From contig JAFWEP010000028.1 of the NCBI GenBank assembly GCA_017512885.1, forward strand, positions 53,006 through 117,005: a stretch of 64,000 nucleotides of DNA, written 5' to 3'. The position numbers and the translations under genes were made by a program. This document shows positions 52,811-60,064 of this stretch, piece after piece (within the stretch, counting starts at the first letter, position 1; the number at the start of each line of letters is the position of its first letter). This DNA is from Erysipelotrichaceae bacterium (lineage in GTDB: Bacteria > Bacillota_I > Bacilli_A > Erysipelotrichales > Erysipelotrichaceae). The notes beneath the pieces were generated by a model, which was given only the letters and a program-made list of their open reading frames with translations, ran no database searches and was not told the DNA's origin.

Positions 52811-52832
52811 GTTAGTGTTCTCTAACATTATA
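52811..52832 (-). promoter_or_regulatory. Promoter -10 abutting a 16-bp palindrome
   Basis: TATAAT (52827-52832) on the minus strand is directly followed by GTTAGAGAACACTAAC (52811-52826), an inverted repeat with GTTAG/CTAAC arms. The site is placed to block transcription start, as a TetR- or MarR-type operator would. No regulator gene is adjacent. Confidence 0.6.
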
Positions 52833-52842
52833 CCCTTCCCCC

Positions 52843-52868
52843 GTAAGAAAAGAAGCCCTGCGGCTTCT
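52843..52868 (-). terminator. Terminator after the small GTG-start gene
   Basis: AGAAGCC/GGCTTCT hairpin followed by TTTCTTA on the minus strand, between the 108-residue gene and the methyltransferase operon. Confidence 0.8.
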
Positions 52869-52897
52869 CTTCCTGATTATCGTTATACGATCATGTA

Positions 52898-53224
52898 CTA
52901 GATATCGAGCTTTTCCTGCACAAAACAGGCTTTGACCTCTCCTTCCGTGACCAGCACCGACTCCTGACCGAAGAAGACACAGAGATCCCTGGCGATCTCC
53001 CTGATGACCTTCTCATCGGTATCGATCAGGGTCAGGATCAGGGTATTCTCTTCGGTATACTCGCCCGATTCATGGAAGTAGCCGCCCTGAGCGGTGGTAA
53101 AGGAGAACGGCACATGGTAGGCATTGCAGACCTTCTTCAGCAGGCCGATATACTTCTCGGTATCGAAACGCTGGAGCTTGCTGACGGAGTCGTTGAGCCC
53201 GACATAGATCTTTGTTTCTTTCAC
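52898..53224 (-). CDS. Small cytosolic protein behind GH5, DUF3574-like pattern
   Basis: About 108 residues from a GTG at 53224 (VKETKIYVGLNDSVSK), which has AAGGAG seven bases upstream and overlaps the GH5 stop as GTGA. A longer frame upstream would run through the GH5 gene and is rejected. The pattern is alternating strands and helices: KIYVGLNDS, 'LLKKVCNAYHVPF', TLILTLI and 'ESVLVTEGEVKACFV'. It has no signal peptide. It resembles a small ferredoxin-fold protein, possibly DUF3574-like, but I am not sure. Confidence 0.65.
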   Translation of the reverse strand: MKETKIYVGLNDSVSKLQRFDTEKYIGLLKKVCNAYHVPFSFTTAQGGYFHESGEYTEENTLILTLIDTDEKVIREIARDLCVFFGQESVLVTEGEVKACFVQEKLDI

Positions 53225-54216
53225 TTCTGGCTCCTTCTGGCGATCGTATCGATCAGCCACTGTCCGGTCTGTGAGAAGTCTTCCCGGACATAGTCCTTCG
53301 TCTTCAGACAGTCTGCCCGCAAGGCTGCACAGGCCTCCCCGGTCTTGGAAAAGTTCCACATCACATAGGAGATCCCTCTCTCCTCCAGGAAATCGATCCA
53401 GAGCTCCGCCTCTTCGATATCCAGCGGGAAACCGCCGGAAGAGGAACAGATCCCGAACTCCGTCACAAAGAGCGGCAGTCCCTTGTTCAGGGCATTCTGA
53501 GCCTTGTCCCGCAGGGCTTCTTTATGGGTAGCGGAATAGAAATGCAGGGTATAGAGCAGGTTATCGTACTCTAAGGGATCCTGCGCGGCGATATCGACAT
53601 CCTGCGACCAGTTGGGAGTGCCGACGATGATCACGCTGTCGGGATCGTTCTCCCGGATGATCGGAATGATCTCTTCGGCATAGGCCCTGATGGTCGGCCA
53701 GTCGGTCTTGTTGGGTTCGTTGCAGATCTCGTAAAGGACATGGGTCTCGTCTTTGCAGTCTTCCGAGATCCGGGCAAAGAATTCCTTTGCCTCCTCCTGG
53801 TGGATCGTAGGATCGCCGTCTTCCAGGATATGCCAGTCTACGATCACATACATATTGTTCTCTTTGGCATACTGCACCCCGTTTAAGACATCCTGATAGA
53901 GCGTTTTCTTATCCCCTCCGGTACAGTAGCCGACAGAACCGACGCCCCAGGTATAGAGCGCCAGACGCATGACGTTGGCTCCCATCGTGGCCGAGATCTC
54001 GTGGTAGGTATCGGGATTGGTATACATGTGCGACAGCGAGACGCCGTGGCTCGAGATCCCCCGCAGCATGATCTCCTTGCCGTCTGCACCGCATAACTGC
54101 GTACCAACGACCTGCAGGGCGCCGCGGGAAGAAGGACGGTCCTTGCCGTCAAAAGACTTCGTGGAGGAACAGCCGAAGAGGAATATACATAAAAGAAGGA
54201 CAATGATCTTTTTCAT
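53221..54216 (-). CDS. GH5-family glycoside hydrolase lipoprotein
   Basis: A 331-residue lipoprotein. The start is ATG 54216, giving MKKIIVLLLCIFLFGC with lipobox LFGC; an earlier frame into the HTH gene is spurious. The GH5 (TIM-barrel, cellulase-like) active site shows N166-E167-P168 (acid/base) in YEICNEP and E253 in FVTEFGI (nucleophile). The beta strands VIVDWH and MRLALYTW line the barrel. The substrate is likely a beta-1,4-glucan or mannan, and the exact one cannot be told. It faces outside, anchored to the membrane. Confidence 0.9.
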   Translation of the reverse strand: MKKIIVLLLCIFLFGCSSTKSFDGKDRPSSRGALQVVGTQLCGADGKEIMLRGISSHGVSLSHMYTNPDTYHEISATMGANVMRLALYTWGVGSVGYCTGGDKKTLYQDVLNGVQYAKENNMYVIVDWHILEDGDPTIHQEEAKEFFARISEDCKDETHVLYEICNEPNKTDWPTIRAYAEEIIPIIRENDPDSVIIVGTPNWSQDVDIAAQDPLEYDNLLYTLHFYSATHKEALRDKAQNALNKGLPLFVTEFGICSSSGGFPLDIEEAELWIDFLEERGISYVMWNFSKTGEACAALRADCLKTKDYVREDFSQTGQWLIDTIARRSQK

Positions 54217-54245
54217 GGAGAATACCTCTGTTTCCACTATAGCAC

Positions 54246-54276
54246 GAAAAAGAGGAAGGTCATCCCTTCCCCTCTT
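54246..54276 (-). terminator. Terminator of the HigBA-like operon
   Basis: AAGAGGGGAAGG with CCTTCCTCTT forms a hairpin followed by TTTCG on the minus strand, overlapping the end of the HTH gene. Confidence 0.75.
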
Positions 54277-54587
54277 CAGGACTTCGGTACGAAGCGGATC
54301 TCCAGTTTCCGGTCCATCGCCTTGGCCAGCCGATGCAGGATGCGGATGCTGGGATTGCGTTCGCCGGACTCGATGCGGCTGATCTCCGACTGCTGGATGC
54401 CGGAACGCTTCGCCAGTTCCTTCTGACTGAGTCCGCATTCATCACGGGCATAAGAAAGAGCCTTCATGATCTCAAATTCCGGCTGAAAGTCTTCCCACCC
54501 TTTCCGGAATTCAGGATCCTGCATCTTCAACGCGAAATACTCTTCGTAAGTATTCGTCTTCATATCTTTGGAATGAATCCTTTTCAT
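54276..54587 (-). CDS. HigA-type XRE antitoxin
   Basis: A 103-residue helix-turn-helix protein. The HTH spans about 57-88 (GLSQKELAKRSGIQQSEISRIESG, partly shown), after a 50-residue N-terminal extension that would wrap the toxin. The start 54587 has AAAGGAG upstream and shares one base with the toxin stop (TGATG), so the pair is coupled with the toxin first, as in HigBA. It should neutralise the toxin and repress the operon. Confidence 0.88.
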   Translation of the reverse strand: MKRIHSKDMKTNTYEEYFALKMQDPEFRKGWEDFQPEFEIMKALSYARDECGLSQKELAKRSGIQQSEISRIESGERNPSIRILHRLAKAMDRKLEIRFVPKS

Positions 54588-54934
54588 CACGAAAGCTCCT
54601 TTCTTTGATACCACTCTTCCCGGTAACGGTTTGCCTTCTCGATCTCTCTGCGAGGAGTCCTGTCCTGCTTTTTGATAAAACCATTCGTCAGACAGGCCTC
54701 GTTGTTTTCGGTATGGAAGTACAGAATGCGTGCAATATCAGAACCTAATCTCACGCGTAATTCGAAGATGTGATCATCGAGCTTTTTACTGTAAGGTTCA
54801 TGCAGCTGATGTCCTCGCATAGCCAGTATTTTGATCGCTCCATGGATCTTGTAGCTCATTTTATGATCTAAAGACTCCAGAAACTCCAGGACCGGCTGCT
54901 CACCGTTTTCTCGAGCATAGAACAGTATTTTCAT
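54587..54934 (-). CDS. HigB/RelE-like toxin (phage-derived Gp49 family)
   Basis: A 115-residue type II toxin. The family pattern of Gp49-like (DUF891) toxins is seen: 'VLEFLESLDHK' near residue 15, IHGAIKILAMRGHQLHEPYSKKLDDHIFELRVR in part near 30-62, and a strand RILYFHTENNEACLTNGF near 68-86. The basic C-terminus follows (IEKANRYREEW). It would cleave mRNA on the ribosome, as is known for HigB. It lies directly upstream of and coupled to the HTH antitoxin. Confidence 0.88.
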   Translation of the reverse strand: MKILFYARENGEQPVLEFLESLDHKMSYKIHGAIKILAMRGHQLHEPYSKKLDDHIFELRVRLGSDIARILYFHTENNEACLTNGFIKKQDRTPRREIEKANRYREEWYQRKELS

Positions 54935-54991
54935 TCATAGTATATGCGTTATTTCTCATTTTTTCAAGATAACGCTGACCTCCTTCAAATA

Positions 54992-55021
54992 GTTATTACC
55001 GAGAGAAGGAGCTTTTCCTAC
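54992..55021 (-). promoter_or_regulatory. Third, weaker copy of the 30-bp promoter-like element
   Basis: GTAGGA, 14 nt, CGGTAATAAC on the minus strand, 23 of 30 positions as in the recA copy and the same spacing. It lies 58 bp before the HigB-like toxin start and just after a terminator, in the place of a promoter. Confidence 0.4.
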
Positions 55022-55024
55022 CCA

Positions 55025-55056
55025 AAAAGAAAAAGACCGGAAGTTTCCTTCCGATC
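55025..55056 (-). terminator. Terminator of the zinc-ribbon gene
   Basis: GATCGGAAG-GAAA-CTTCCGGTC hairpin followed by TTTTTCTTTTT on the minus strand. Confidence 0.85.
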
Positions 55057-55063
55057 CCTGTGC

Positions 55064-55522
55064 TTACCAGATCCTTTTCCCGAAATCTTTCCCGCAGTCA
55101 TGACAATGATATCCCGGATCATTGTCACTGACCAGACAGCCTTTCAGGAGGATCTTCCCCTCCTCGATCTCTTTCTCCAGTTCTTCCGAGAAGGCCGGCA
55201 GGCCATAGAGATACTCCCCGACATGGATGCTGCCGCAGTACGGACAGCGCGGCTTCGCCTCTCGGTTATGTACATAGAAGGAGATGACATAAGGCAGTCC
55301 GATCAGTTCCATAGGATGGGCACATTCCAGTTCCACCCCCAGTTTTTCGCATTCTTCATGCAGGAGCCGGTCAAAGACCATCGGATCAGCTTCTTCATCA
55401 CTGCAGCCGTATTTCTGCAGGATCTCATAAGAGGTATATTCCTCTCCCTCTTCGACGCCGCAGAGATACAAAGCACAGTCATTGGCGATCCTGCGGATCT
55501 CTTCTTCACGATATACGCCCAT
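55064..55522 (-). CDS. Hypothetical protein with C-terminal zinc ribbon
   Basis: A 152-residue soluble protein. The last 65 residues hold two CxxC knuckles, CPYC (about 93-96) and CHDC (about 140-143), with CGK next, which would bind one zinc. The first 85 residues are helical and acidic (EEGEEYTSYEILQKYGCSDEE). No close family is known to me. Its GTG/ATG region overlaps the end of the small upstream gene by 17 bp, so they are coupled. A terminator follows. Confidence 0.72.
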   Translation of the reverse strand: MGVYREEEIRRIANDCALYLCGVEEGEEYTSYEILQKYGCSDEEADPMVFDRLLHEECEKLGVELECAHPMELIGLPYVISFYVHNREAKPRCPYCGSIHVGEYLYGLPAFSEELEKEIEEGKILLKGCLVSDNDPGYHCHDCGKDFGKRIW

Positions 55523-55766
55523 AGTTCTCTTTTCTCCTTTCTTTCTGCAGGGCTTCCTGCAGTCTTCCTTCCCGATACAGCCGCCAGATCAGCAGATTAA
55601 AGGCATTCTGACTGTGGAAACAGCGTGCCGAATGGGTCCGGATCAGTTTGCACAGAGTGCGGTGACGCTTCAGTTGCAGGTACAGGGGCAGGAGATGCGG
55701 GAACACCCGATAGAAAGGTGTCCCGCAGACCCAGACGCTCAGGATGACCGAGAATGCGGCCCTCAG
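55506..55766 (-). CDS. Small basic protein, probable CTG start
   Basis: An 86-residue frame in the gap between the OB-domain lipoprotein and the zinc-ribbon gene. Its codons run open from just after the upstream TAG. The only good initiation context is GGAGG, 8 nt, CTG (55766); ordinary gene calling would give a shorter GTG start at 55706 with no ribosome site. The N-terminus (AAFSVILSVWVCG) is hydrophobic and the rest basic (LQLKRHRTLCKLIR). The overlap with the zinc-ribbon gene supports a real gene. The start remains uncertain. Confidence 0.45.
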   Translation of the reverse strand: MRAAFSVILSVWVCGTPFYRVFPHLLPLYLQLKRHRTLCKLIRTHSARCFHSQNAFNLLIWRLYREGRLQEALQKERRKENYGRIS

Positions 55767-55778
55767 AAGCTTTGCCTC

Positions 55779-56432
55779 CTACTGGTCGATGCGCTCGACC
55801 CAGACCGCCGGGATCGTGATCGTTCCGCCCAGGGTGGACTGATAGGAGAAGAGACCGACCGAGATGCCGTAAACGGTGATGATGTCGTCTTCCAGTACCC
55901 GGGAAGTGACGAGGTCCGGCTCATAGCCGCAGAGGATCACGGTATCGTAATTGCTGTTGACGGCCAGCCGGATCTGGATCTCGTCATCCCCTTCGATGAC
56001 CTGGATGACCTTGCCGCGGAACTTGACCTTCTCGCCCTCGTAATCATCCGGAGTGCGGGCTAACTGATCATAGGTGATCCCGCTCTCATAGCCGGCAGCT
56101 TCCTTGGCTGCTTTCTCGGCTTCTTCCGCTTCTTTGCGGGCCTGCTCGGCTTCCTTTTCGGCCTGGATGGTCTTCTCAGCTTCAATGCGGGCGGCTTCGG
56201 CTTCCGCTTCGGAGAGTTCTTCGTAGGGAACCATCTTCTCTTTATAGGCGGAATACTCCTTCTGCAGCGATTCGTAATCCTTCTGCAGTTCTTCGTGCTC
56301 TGTGAAAAGCGTACTGTACTTCTCTTCCGCCTCACTGCGGGCTTTCTGTGCCTCCTGCAGTTCGCTGGACGAGGTGCTGCTGCATCCTACCAGAAGCAGC
56401 AGGACGGAAATGACGATAAGGAATCTTTTCAA
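55779..56432 (-). CDS. Coiled-coil lipoprotein with OB-fold tail
   Basis: A 217-residue lipoprotein. I chose a TTG at 56432 (LKRFLIVISVLLLLVGC, lipobox LVGC) with AAAGGAGG upstream; longer frames would put 16 residues before the signal. Residues 20-125 are an alanine/glutamate-rich coiled coil (AEKTIQAEKEAEQARKEAEE in part). From about 130 a tRNA-anti/OB-like domain begins at YDQLARTPDDYEGEKVKFRG, a common extracellular domain in gut Bacillota. Function is unknown. A terminator lies between it and the M48 gene upstream of it. Confidence 0.75.
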   Translation of the reverse strand: MKRFLIVISVLLLLVGCSSTSSSELQEAQKARSEAEEKYSTLFTEHEELQKDYESLQKEYSAYKEKMVPYEELSEAEAEAARIEAEKTIQAEKEAEQARKEAEEAEKAAKEAAGYESGITYDQLARTPDDYEGEKVKFRGKVIQVIEGDDEIQIRLAVNSNYDTVILCGYEPDLVTSRVLEDDIITVYGISVGLFSYQSTLGGTITIPAVWVERIDQ

Positions 56433-56478
56433 CGTACGTGCCTCCTTTACACCTACGATAGTAACAGAAGGCCTGTAC

Positions 56479-56504
56479 AAAAAAGGTTCCCGGAAGGAAC
56501 CTTT
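56479..56504 (-). terminator. Terminator of the M48 peptidase operon
   Basis: AAAGGTTCC/GGAACCTTT hairpin followed by six T on the minus strand. Confidence 0.85.
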
Positions 56505-56512
56505 ACCGACCT

Positions 56513-57856
56513 TTAATGGATCTTGTCGTGATAGTAGATGGCGATCGGCGTATCAGCCTTGATCCAGTCGCCGCGGGAGCGCTTGTTGTCGCCGTTGACG
56601 CTGACGGAAGTGACCCGGTAACGGTTGCGGTCATCGTCCCGGACGATGTCCTTGATGGGTTCGCAGTGGATGTTGGTATAACCGGCATCCCGCAGTTCCT
56701 TCTCTACGAAGAAGTACTTTTCCCCTTCCAGGAAGCGGGCCGAACGCGGCAGACGGATCTCTCCGGGATGCAGGGCCTTCAGTTCATCTTCACTCAGTGA
56801 CTTATAATATCGTAATACGATCTTGGTATCAGGAGTGACCCAGTCCCCTTCCGCAAAGCTGCGGAAGCCGTTGACGTTCACCCCGTAAATGCTGTTGTCT
56901 TTGGAGAATAAGGGCCGGTCAGTGGAGCGCTGCAGTTCGATGTTGCGGAAGCCCAGGCCCCGCAGTTCTTCTTCGACCTTTGCGGCGTCCTGTCCCAGTA
57001 CCCCTCTTTCGTCCCAGGGCAGAGGCAGCTCGTCCGGAAGCATGCCGGCATCGTAGGAGGCAAAGTATTCTTTGGCCCGCTGATAGTTCTCGCTCTTCGC
57101 CCATTCGTTGGCTTCATAAGCCCGGACGGCATTGATGGGATGGGAGTTCATGCTGAAGAGTATCGTTTCCAGACCTTTGTTGAAGCTGCTGGATTCGATC
57201 AATTCCTTATAGTCCCTAGCCTGATCCATGAAGGCTTCCATGTTGATCGGTTCATGGATGTCCTTGTCGTAACCGGCAAAGCGGGCACAGACCTCCATCA
57301 TCTTCTCCGGACCGCCGTCGCAGAGGATCGCTGCCCGGTCGGCAGAGAACTCGGAACAGCGCATCCAGTAGGCAAAGGCCGCCTGGATCGGAAAGGTCAG
57401 CACCTTGGCCACCGGCAATGCCGCCAGCATGCCGTTTAAGATCATCTGGCCCATCGTATGGTAGAGCACATGATGGCAGGCGATATGTCCGCATTCATGT
57501 GCCAGGACGGTCGGGATCAGTTCTTCCGGCAGCACGTCGATCAGGGAAGAAGTGATCACGATGAAAGGCTTCTCGTCTCCCGAGGTATAGGAATTGGGAT
57601 AGGGATCCAGCTTCAGATAGAGCTCCGGGACCTCGATGCCCAGTTTGGCGCAGATCGGCGGCAGCATGTCATAGTACTTCGGCAGCTGTTCCTTCGAGAT
57701 CCTGACATTGGTGGACATATTGGCGATCCGGAAGGCTTTCTCGTTCCACATGCTCATAAAGGCCTTTAAGAACTGAGTAAAGCCGGGAATGGACTTCAAA
57801 GCCTGCAGAGCGGCTTTGTCGTCATCGTGCAGGAATACGTTCTTGTTGACAGGCAT
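56513..57856 (-). CDS. M48-family metallopeptidase with two PASTA-like repeats
   Basis: A 447-residue protein without signal peptide. The zinc motif H120-E-C-G-H124 and the downstream Glu169 in CSEFSADRA define an M48 (HtpX/Ste24-like) gluzincin, though only a short hydrophobic stretch (about 135-165) could touch the membrane. The C-terminal 130 residues hold two PASTA-like units, each with a helix 'VE.EL...G..NI' and a closing 'GDW...DT.I...YY'. PASTA domains are normally extracellular, so their place here is odd. It lies one base after the scramblase-like gene. Confidence 0.82.
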   Translation of the reverse strand: MPVNKNVFLHDDDKAALQALKSIPGFTQFLKAFMSMWNEKAFRIANMSTNVRISKEQLPKYYDMLPPICAKLGIEVPELYLKLDPYPNSYTSGDEKPFIVITSSLIDVLPEELIPTVLAHECGHIACHHVLYHTMGQMILNGMLAALPVAKVLTFPIQAAFAYWMRCSEFSADRAAILCDGGPEKMMEVCARFAGYDKDIHEPINMEAFMDQARDYKELIESSSFNKGLETILFSMNSHPINAVRAYEANEWAKSENYQRAKEYFASYDAGMLPDELPLPWDERGVLGQDAAKVEEELRGLGFRNIELQRSTDRPLFSKDNSIYGVNVNGFRSFAEGDWVTPDTKIVLRYYKSLSEDELKALHPGEIRLPRSARFLEGEKYFFVEKELRDAGYTNIHCEPIKDIVRDDDRNRYRVTSVSVNGDNKRSRGDWIKADTPIAIYYHDKIH

Positions 57857-57857
57857 G

Positions 57858-58526
57858 TTATTTCTCCTTGCTGACCGCGTCGATGGCTACCGCCAGGATG
57901 AGCAGATCGGCTTCTTCGCCGTAATCGCAGCGCAGAACGAGCGGAGCGCTCTTACGCTTCTGTTCGACCACGGCCAGAGTCCTTCCGGAACCTCTGTCAA
58001 AGATCCGGTAGTCATTATTGCGGGTATCCCCGATCGTGACCCAATCGTTGAAACTGGTCGTAAAGACCCTTTCTTTCTTCTCATTCCGGATAAAGAGATA
58101 ACGGTCCTGATAGCCCCAGCGTTGGATCTGGATCCCGGTAGTCTTCTTCTTGCCGAAGAAGCCCTTCTTTTCGGTGACCTTGCGCAGAGCAGCGATCTTG
58201 CCTTCCAGAGCCGAATAGACACCCAAACAGAACGAACCGTCCGGATCATTCTCCCGCAGGAAGGTATAGGTCTCCTGGTCCAGATTGTCCCGGACCCGGT
58301 AGGTATCGCTCTGCGGCAGAGCCGTGATGAAAAGACGGTAGTCTTCCCCTCCCGGACGCGTCCTGTTCAGGACTTCGTTCGCGACCGAGGAAGCCCGGGC
58401 CGCTCCCTGTTCCAGTCCCTTGCCGAGACCTTCCCGGCGGACCTGTTCCACCGTGTCCAATATCACGGCTGCCGAGATCTCGGCACCCTCATCCACTTTG
58501 TCCTTTATCTTATCGATCAGTTTCAT
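57858..58526 (-). CDS. Hypothetical protein, possible LURP-one/scramblase-like fold
   Basis: A 222-residue soluble protein. Residues 1-55 are helical (KIKDKVDEGAEISAAVILDTVEQVRREGLGKG in part). The rest is beta-rich with alternating strands ('RDNLDQETYTFL', 'QDRYLFIRNEKKERVFTTSF', 'ADLLILAVAIDAVSKEK'), which recalls the tubby/LURP-one-related barrel; this is a weak guess. It heads a two-gene unit with the M48 peptidase. TACAAT ends six bases before the ATG, and a cre-like site overlaps the -35 area. Confidence 0.65.
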   Translation of the reverse strand: MKLIDKIKDKVDEGAEISAAVILDTVEQVRREGLGKGLEQGAARASSVANEVLNRTRPGGEDYRLFITALPQSDTYRVRDNLDQETYTFLRENDPDGSFCLGVYSALEGKIAALRKVTEKKGFFGKKKTTGIQIQRWGYQDRYLFIRNEKKERVFTTSFNDWVTIGDTRNNDYRIFDRGSGRTLAVVEQKRKSAPLVLRCDYGEEADLLILAVAIDAVSKEK

Positions 58527-58560
58527 ACTTTTATTGTAGAACGTTTTTCGGCTTTTGGAT

Positions 58561-58574
58561 AGAAAACGCTTTCA
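58561..58574. promoter_or_regulatory. Candidate cre (CcpA) site
   Basis: AGAAAACGCTTTCA, one mismatch to the cre consensus TGWNANCGNTNWCA (first base). It overlaps the end of the RelE-like gene and the expected -35 of the LURP-like/M48 unit, a position that would allow CcpA repression. Confidence 0.4.
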
Positions 58575-58886
58575 CTGTTCTCTTTTCAACAGATATCCGA
58601 TATTCTGACGGCTTGCAAAGATCCTTCGGATCCCTGCTGTCTTCTTTTCGTCATCGATCGCATAGATCACCCGATAGTGTCCTGCCGGCATGATATGCAG
58701 GGAAGTATCCCTGTGACATGGATACCTTCCGGGAAACATGTCCAGTGTCCGGATGGCGATCCTGATCTTTCGGACCCGCTTTGCAGCAGCATCTTCATCC
58801 CCGTATTCCCCGGCGATATAGGAATAGATGCTGCGCAGATCCTCCAAAGCGCTTTTCGTATAAATAACAGAGTACCTTTCGCTCAT
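58572..58886 (-). CDS. RelE/ParE-family toxin
   Basis: A 104-residue toxin. 'SVIYTKSALEDLRSIYSYI' opens the family fold. It ends in the strand 'YRVIYAIDDEKKTAGIRRIFASRQ', with the small basic helix after it. The known role is mRNA cleavage on the ribosome or gyrase poisoning; the subtype is not clear. It overlaps the antitoxin gene by ATGA, antitoxin first, as in relBE. Confidence 0.87.
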   Translation of the reverse strand: MSERYSVIYTKSALEDLRSIYSYIAGEYGDEDAAAKRVRKIRIAIRTLDMFPGRYPCHRDTSLHIMPAGHYRVIYAIDDEKKTAGIRRIFASRQNIGYLLKREQ

Positions 58887-59209
58887 ATGCCGAATTCTTT
58901 CTTCAGGATCTCATCCACTTCCTCAGCAGTGTAGGTCTTCTCATGTTCTGCCGACCAGATCCCTTTTTCGATCTCTCTTTCCAGTTCTTCCGGCGTCAGC
59001 TCGTCCATGAAGACCGGTCTTTCGTAAAGCCTCATCTCAAAGGGGATCCCCTTCCGGAGGACTACCTGCGAGTAAAACATCTGTACCGCTGCCGAAGGTG
59101 ATACTCCCAGCTTTGCCAGGATGCTTTCCGCCTTTTCCTTGAGTTCCGAATCGATGCGTGCATAAAGTACCGAAGTCTTTGCCATATTGAGTACCAGCCT
59201 TTCACTCAT
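58883..59209 (-). CDS. RelB/DinJ-family antitoxin
   Basis: A 108-residue antitoxin. The ribbon-helix-helix part reads KTSVLYARIDSELKEKAESIL (partly shown) followed by LGVSPSAAVQMFYSQVV, typical of RelB/DinJ. The acidic C-terminus (DELTPEELEREIEKG) would fill the toxin groove. ATG 59209 has GAGGGGTAGG upstream; MAKTS at 59185 is also possible. It should repress its own promoter at direct repeats upstream. Confidence 0.87.
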   Translation of the reverse strand: MSERLVLNMAKTSVLYARIDSELKEKAESILAKLGVSPSAAVQMFYSQVVLRKGIPFEMRLYERPVFMDELTPEELEREIEKGIWSAEHEKTYTAEEVDEILKKEFGI

Positions 59210-59234
59210 ATCCTACCCCTCTGTACTTTCATTC

Positions 59235-59251
59235 GCAAGTATATGCAAGTA
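59235..59251. promoter_or_regulatory. Direct-repeat operator candidate upstream of relBE
   Basis: Two GCAAGTA units ten bases apart (59235-59241 and 59245-59251), one helical turn, just upstream of the RelB-like antitoxin. Confidence 0.45.
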
Positions 59252-59302
59252 TTCATAAATACCTCCCTATATCCTTACAGGAAACCCTGCCCTTCCCGAC
59301 AG

Positions 59303-59335
59303 AAAAAAGAAAGACTACAGTGACTGCAGTCTTTC
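59303..59335 (-). terminator. Terminator of the BrnTA-like operon
   Basis: GAAAGACTGCAGT with ACTGTAGTCTTTC forms a hairpin followed by six T on the minus strand. Confidence 0.85.
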
Positions 59336-59358
59336 CGTTACAGGCATTCAGAGGTCCC

Positions 59359-59682
59359 TCAGAGGCTCTTTCTGACCAGTTCAGGGTCGTTGATCGCATT
59401 GTCCAGCAAACGGCTCAGAAAGCCGGTATAGCCCTTTCCGGTCGCTTTGGCTTTGGCCAGGGTACTGGGAGAGATGCGTAAGGCGATGACCGGCTTGGCC
59501 CGGGCAGCGCGCTGCTTTCGGGCAAGGGCGGCCATCTCGGAGAGCTGTTCTTCGGTAAGCTCCGGGCAGTCTTCATCGAAGACGATCGGACGCCGGGCGG
59601 CTTCTTCCAGTTCTCTTATCTGTTCTTCGGTCGGCTGCTGGCCGGGACGTATGACGACCCGAACGATCTTTTCATCCTGCAT
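59359..59682 (-). CDS. BrnA-like antitoxin
   Basis: A 107-residue protein. The C-terminal DUF4415/BrnA-type DNA-binding part is RISPSTLAKAKATGKGYTGFLSRLLD (partly shown, about 68-93), after an acidic linker. It is paired with the BrnT-like gene upstream, overlapping it by 11 bp, in the toxin-first order usual for brnTA. It is likely autoregulatory. Confidence 0.85.
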   Translation of the reverse strand: MQDEKIVRVVIRPGQQPTEEQIRELEEAARRPIVFDEDCPELTEEQLSEMAALARKQRAARAKPVIALRISPSTLAKAKATGKGYTGFLSRLLDNAINDPELVRKSL

Positions 59683-60007
59683 AATAAACGATCCTTTCTG
59701 CTTTCGTTGCCATTCTGGCTGAGATCAGACGGATCTCGCCGTTCCTTCTGGTATAGACTACAAACATGATCTTCTCCGATCTGCCGATCACGATATAACG
59801 ATCTTCGATCTTACTGTGTTTCTGATCATAGAGATCGATACGCTGACGATCACCGAAAACCAGAGCTGCCGTAGAAAAATCGATGCCATGTTTATGCAGG
59901 TTCTGTTTTTCTTTCTCCGGATCCCAGGTTACCGATACATCTTTCGAATCATCATCAGTATAACTTTTCGTAATACTTATTACAATACTGTTCTCTCTTT
60001 CCTCCAA
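59672..60007 (-). CDS. BrnT-like toxin
   Basis: A 111-residue RelE-superfamily ribonuclease of the BrnT/DUF497 group. The motif VTWDPEKEKQNLHKHGIDFSTAALVFGD (about 26-53, partly shown) and the end RYIVIGR...FVVYTRRNGEIRLISARMA match. The start is TTG at 60007, with AAGGAGG eight bases upstream. This gives about 25 extra N-terminal residues compared with usual BrnT, so a later start cannot be ruled out. A strong DDD run (TDDDSKD) sits in that extension. Confidence 0.85.
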   Translation of the reverse strand: MEERENSIVISITKSYTDDDSKDVSVTWDPEKEKQNLHKHGIDFSTAALVFGDRQRIDLYDQKHSKIEDRYIVIGRSEKIMFVVYTRRNGEIRLISARMATKAERIVYYAG

Positions 60008-60064
60008 GACGGAATTCCTCCTTGATAGATCATTTCCGTCAGAAGCAGCAATTCCTCGCTCTTA

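Noticed and set aside
53221..54438. A 405-codon form of the GH5 gene
   Set aside because: The first 74 codons come from the neighbouring HTH gene read in another frame. The signal peptide and ribosome site place the start at 54216.
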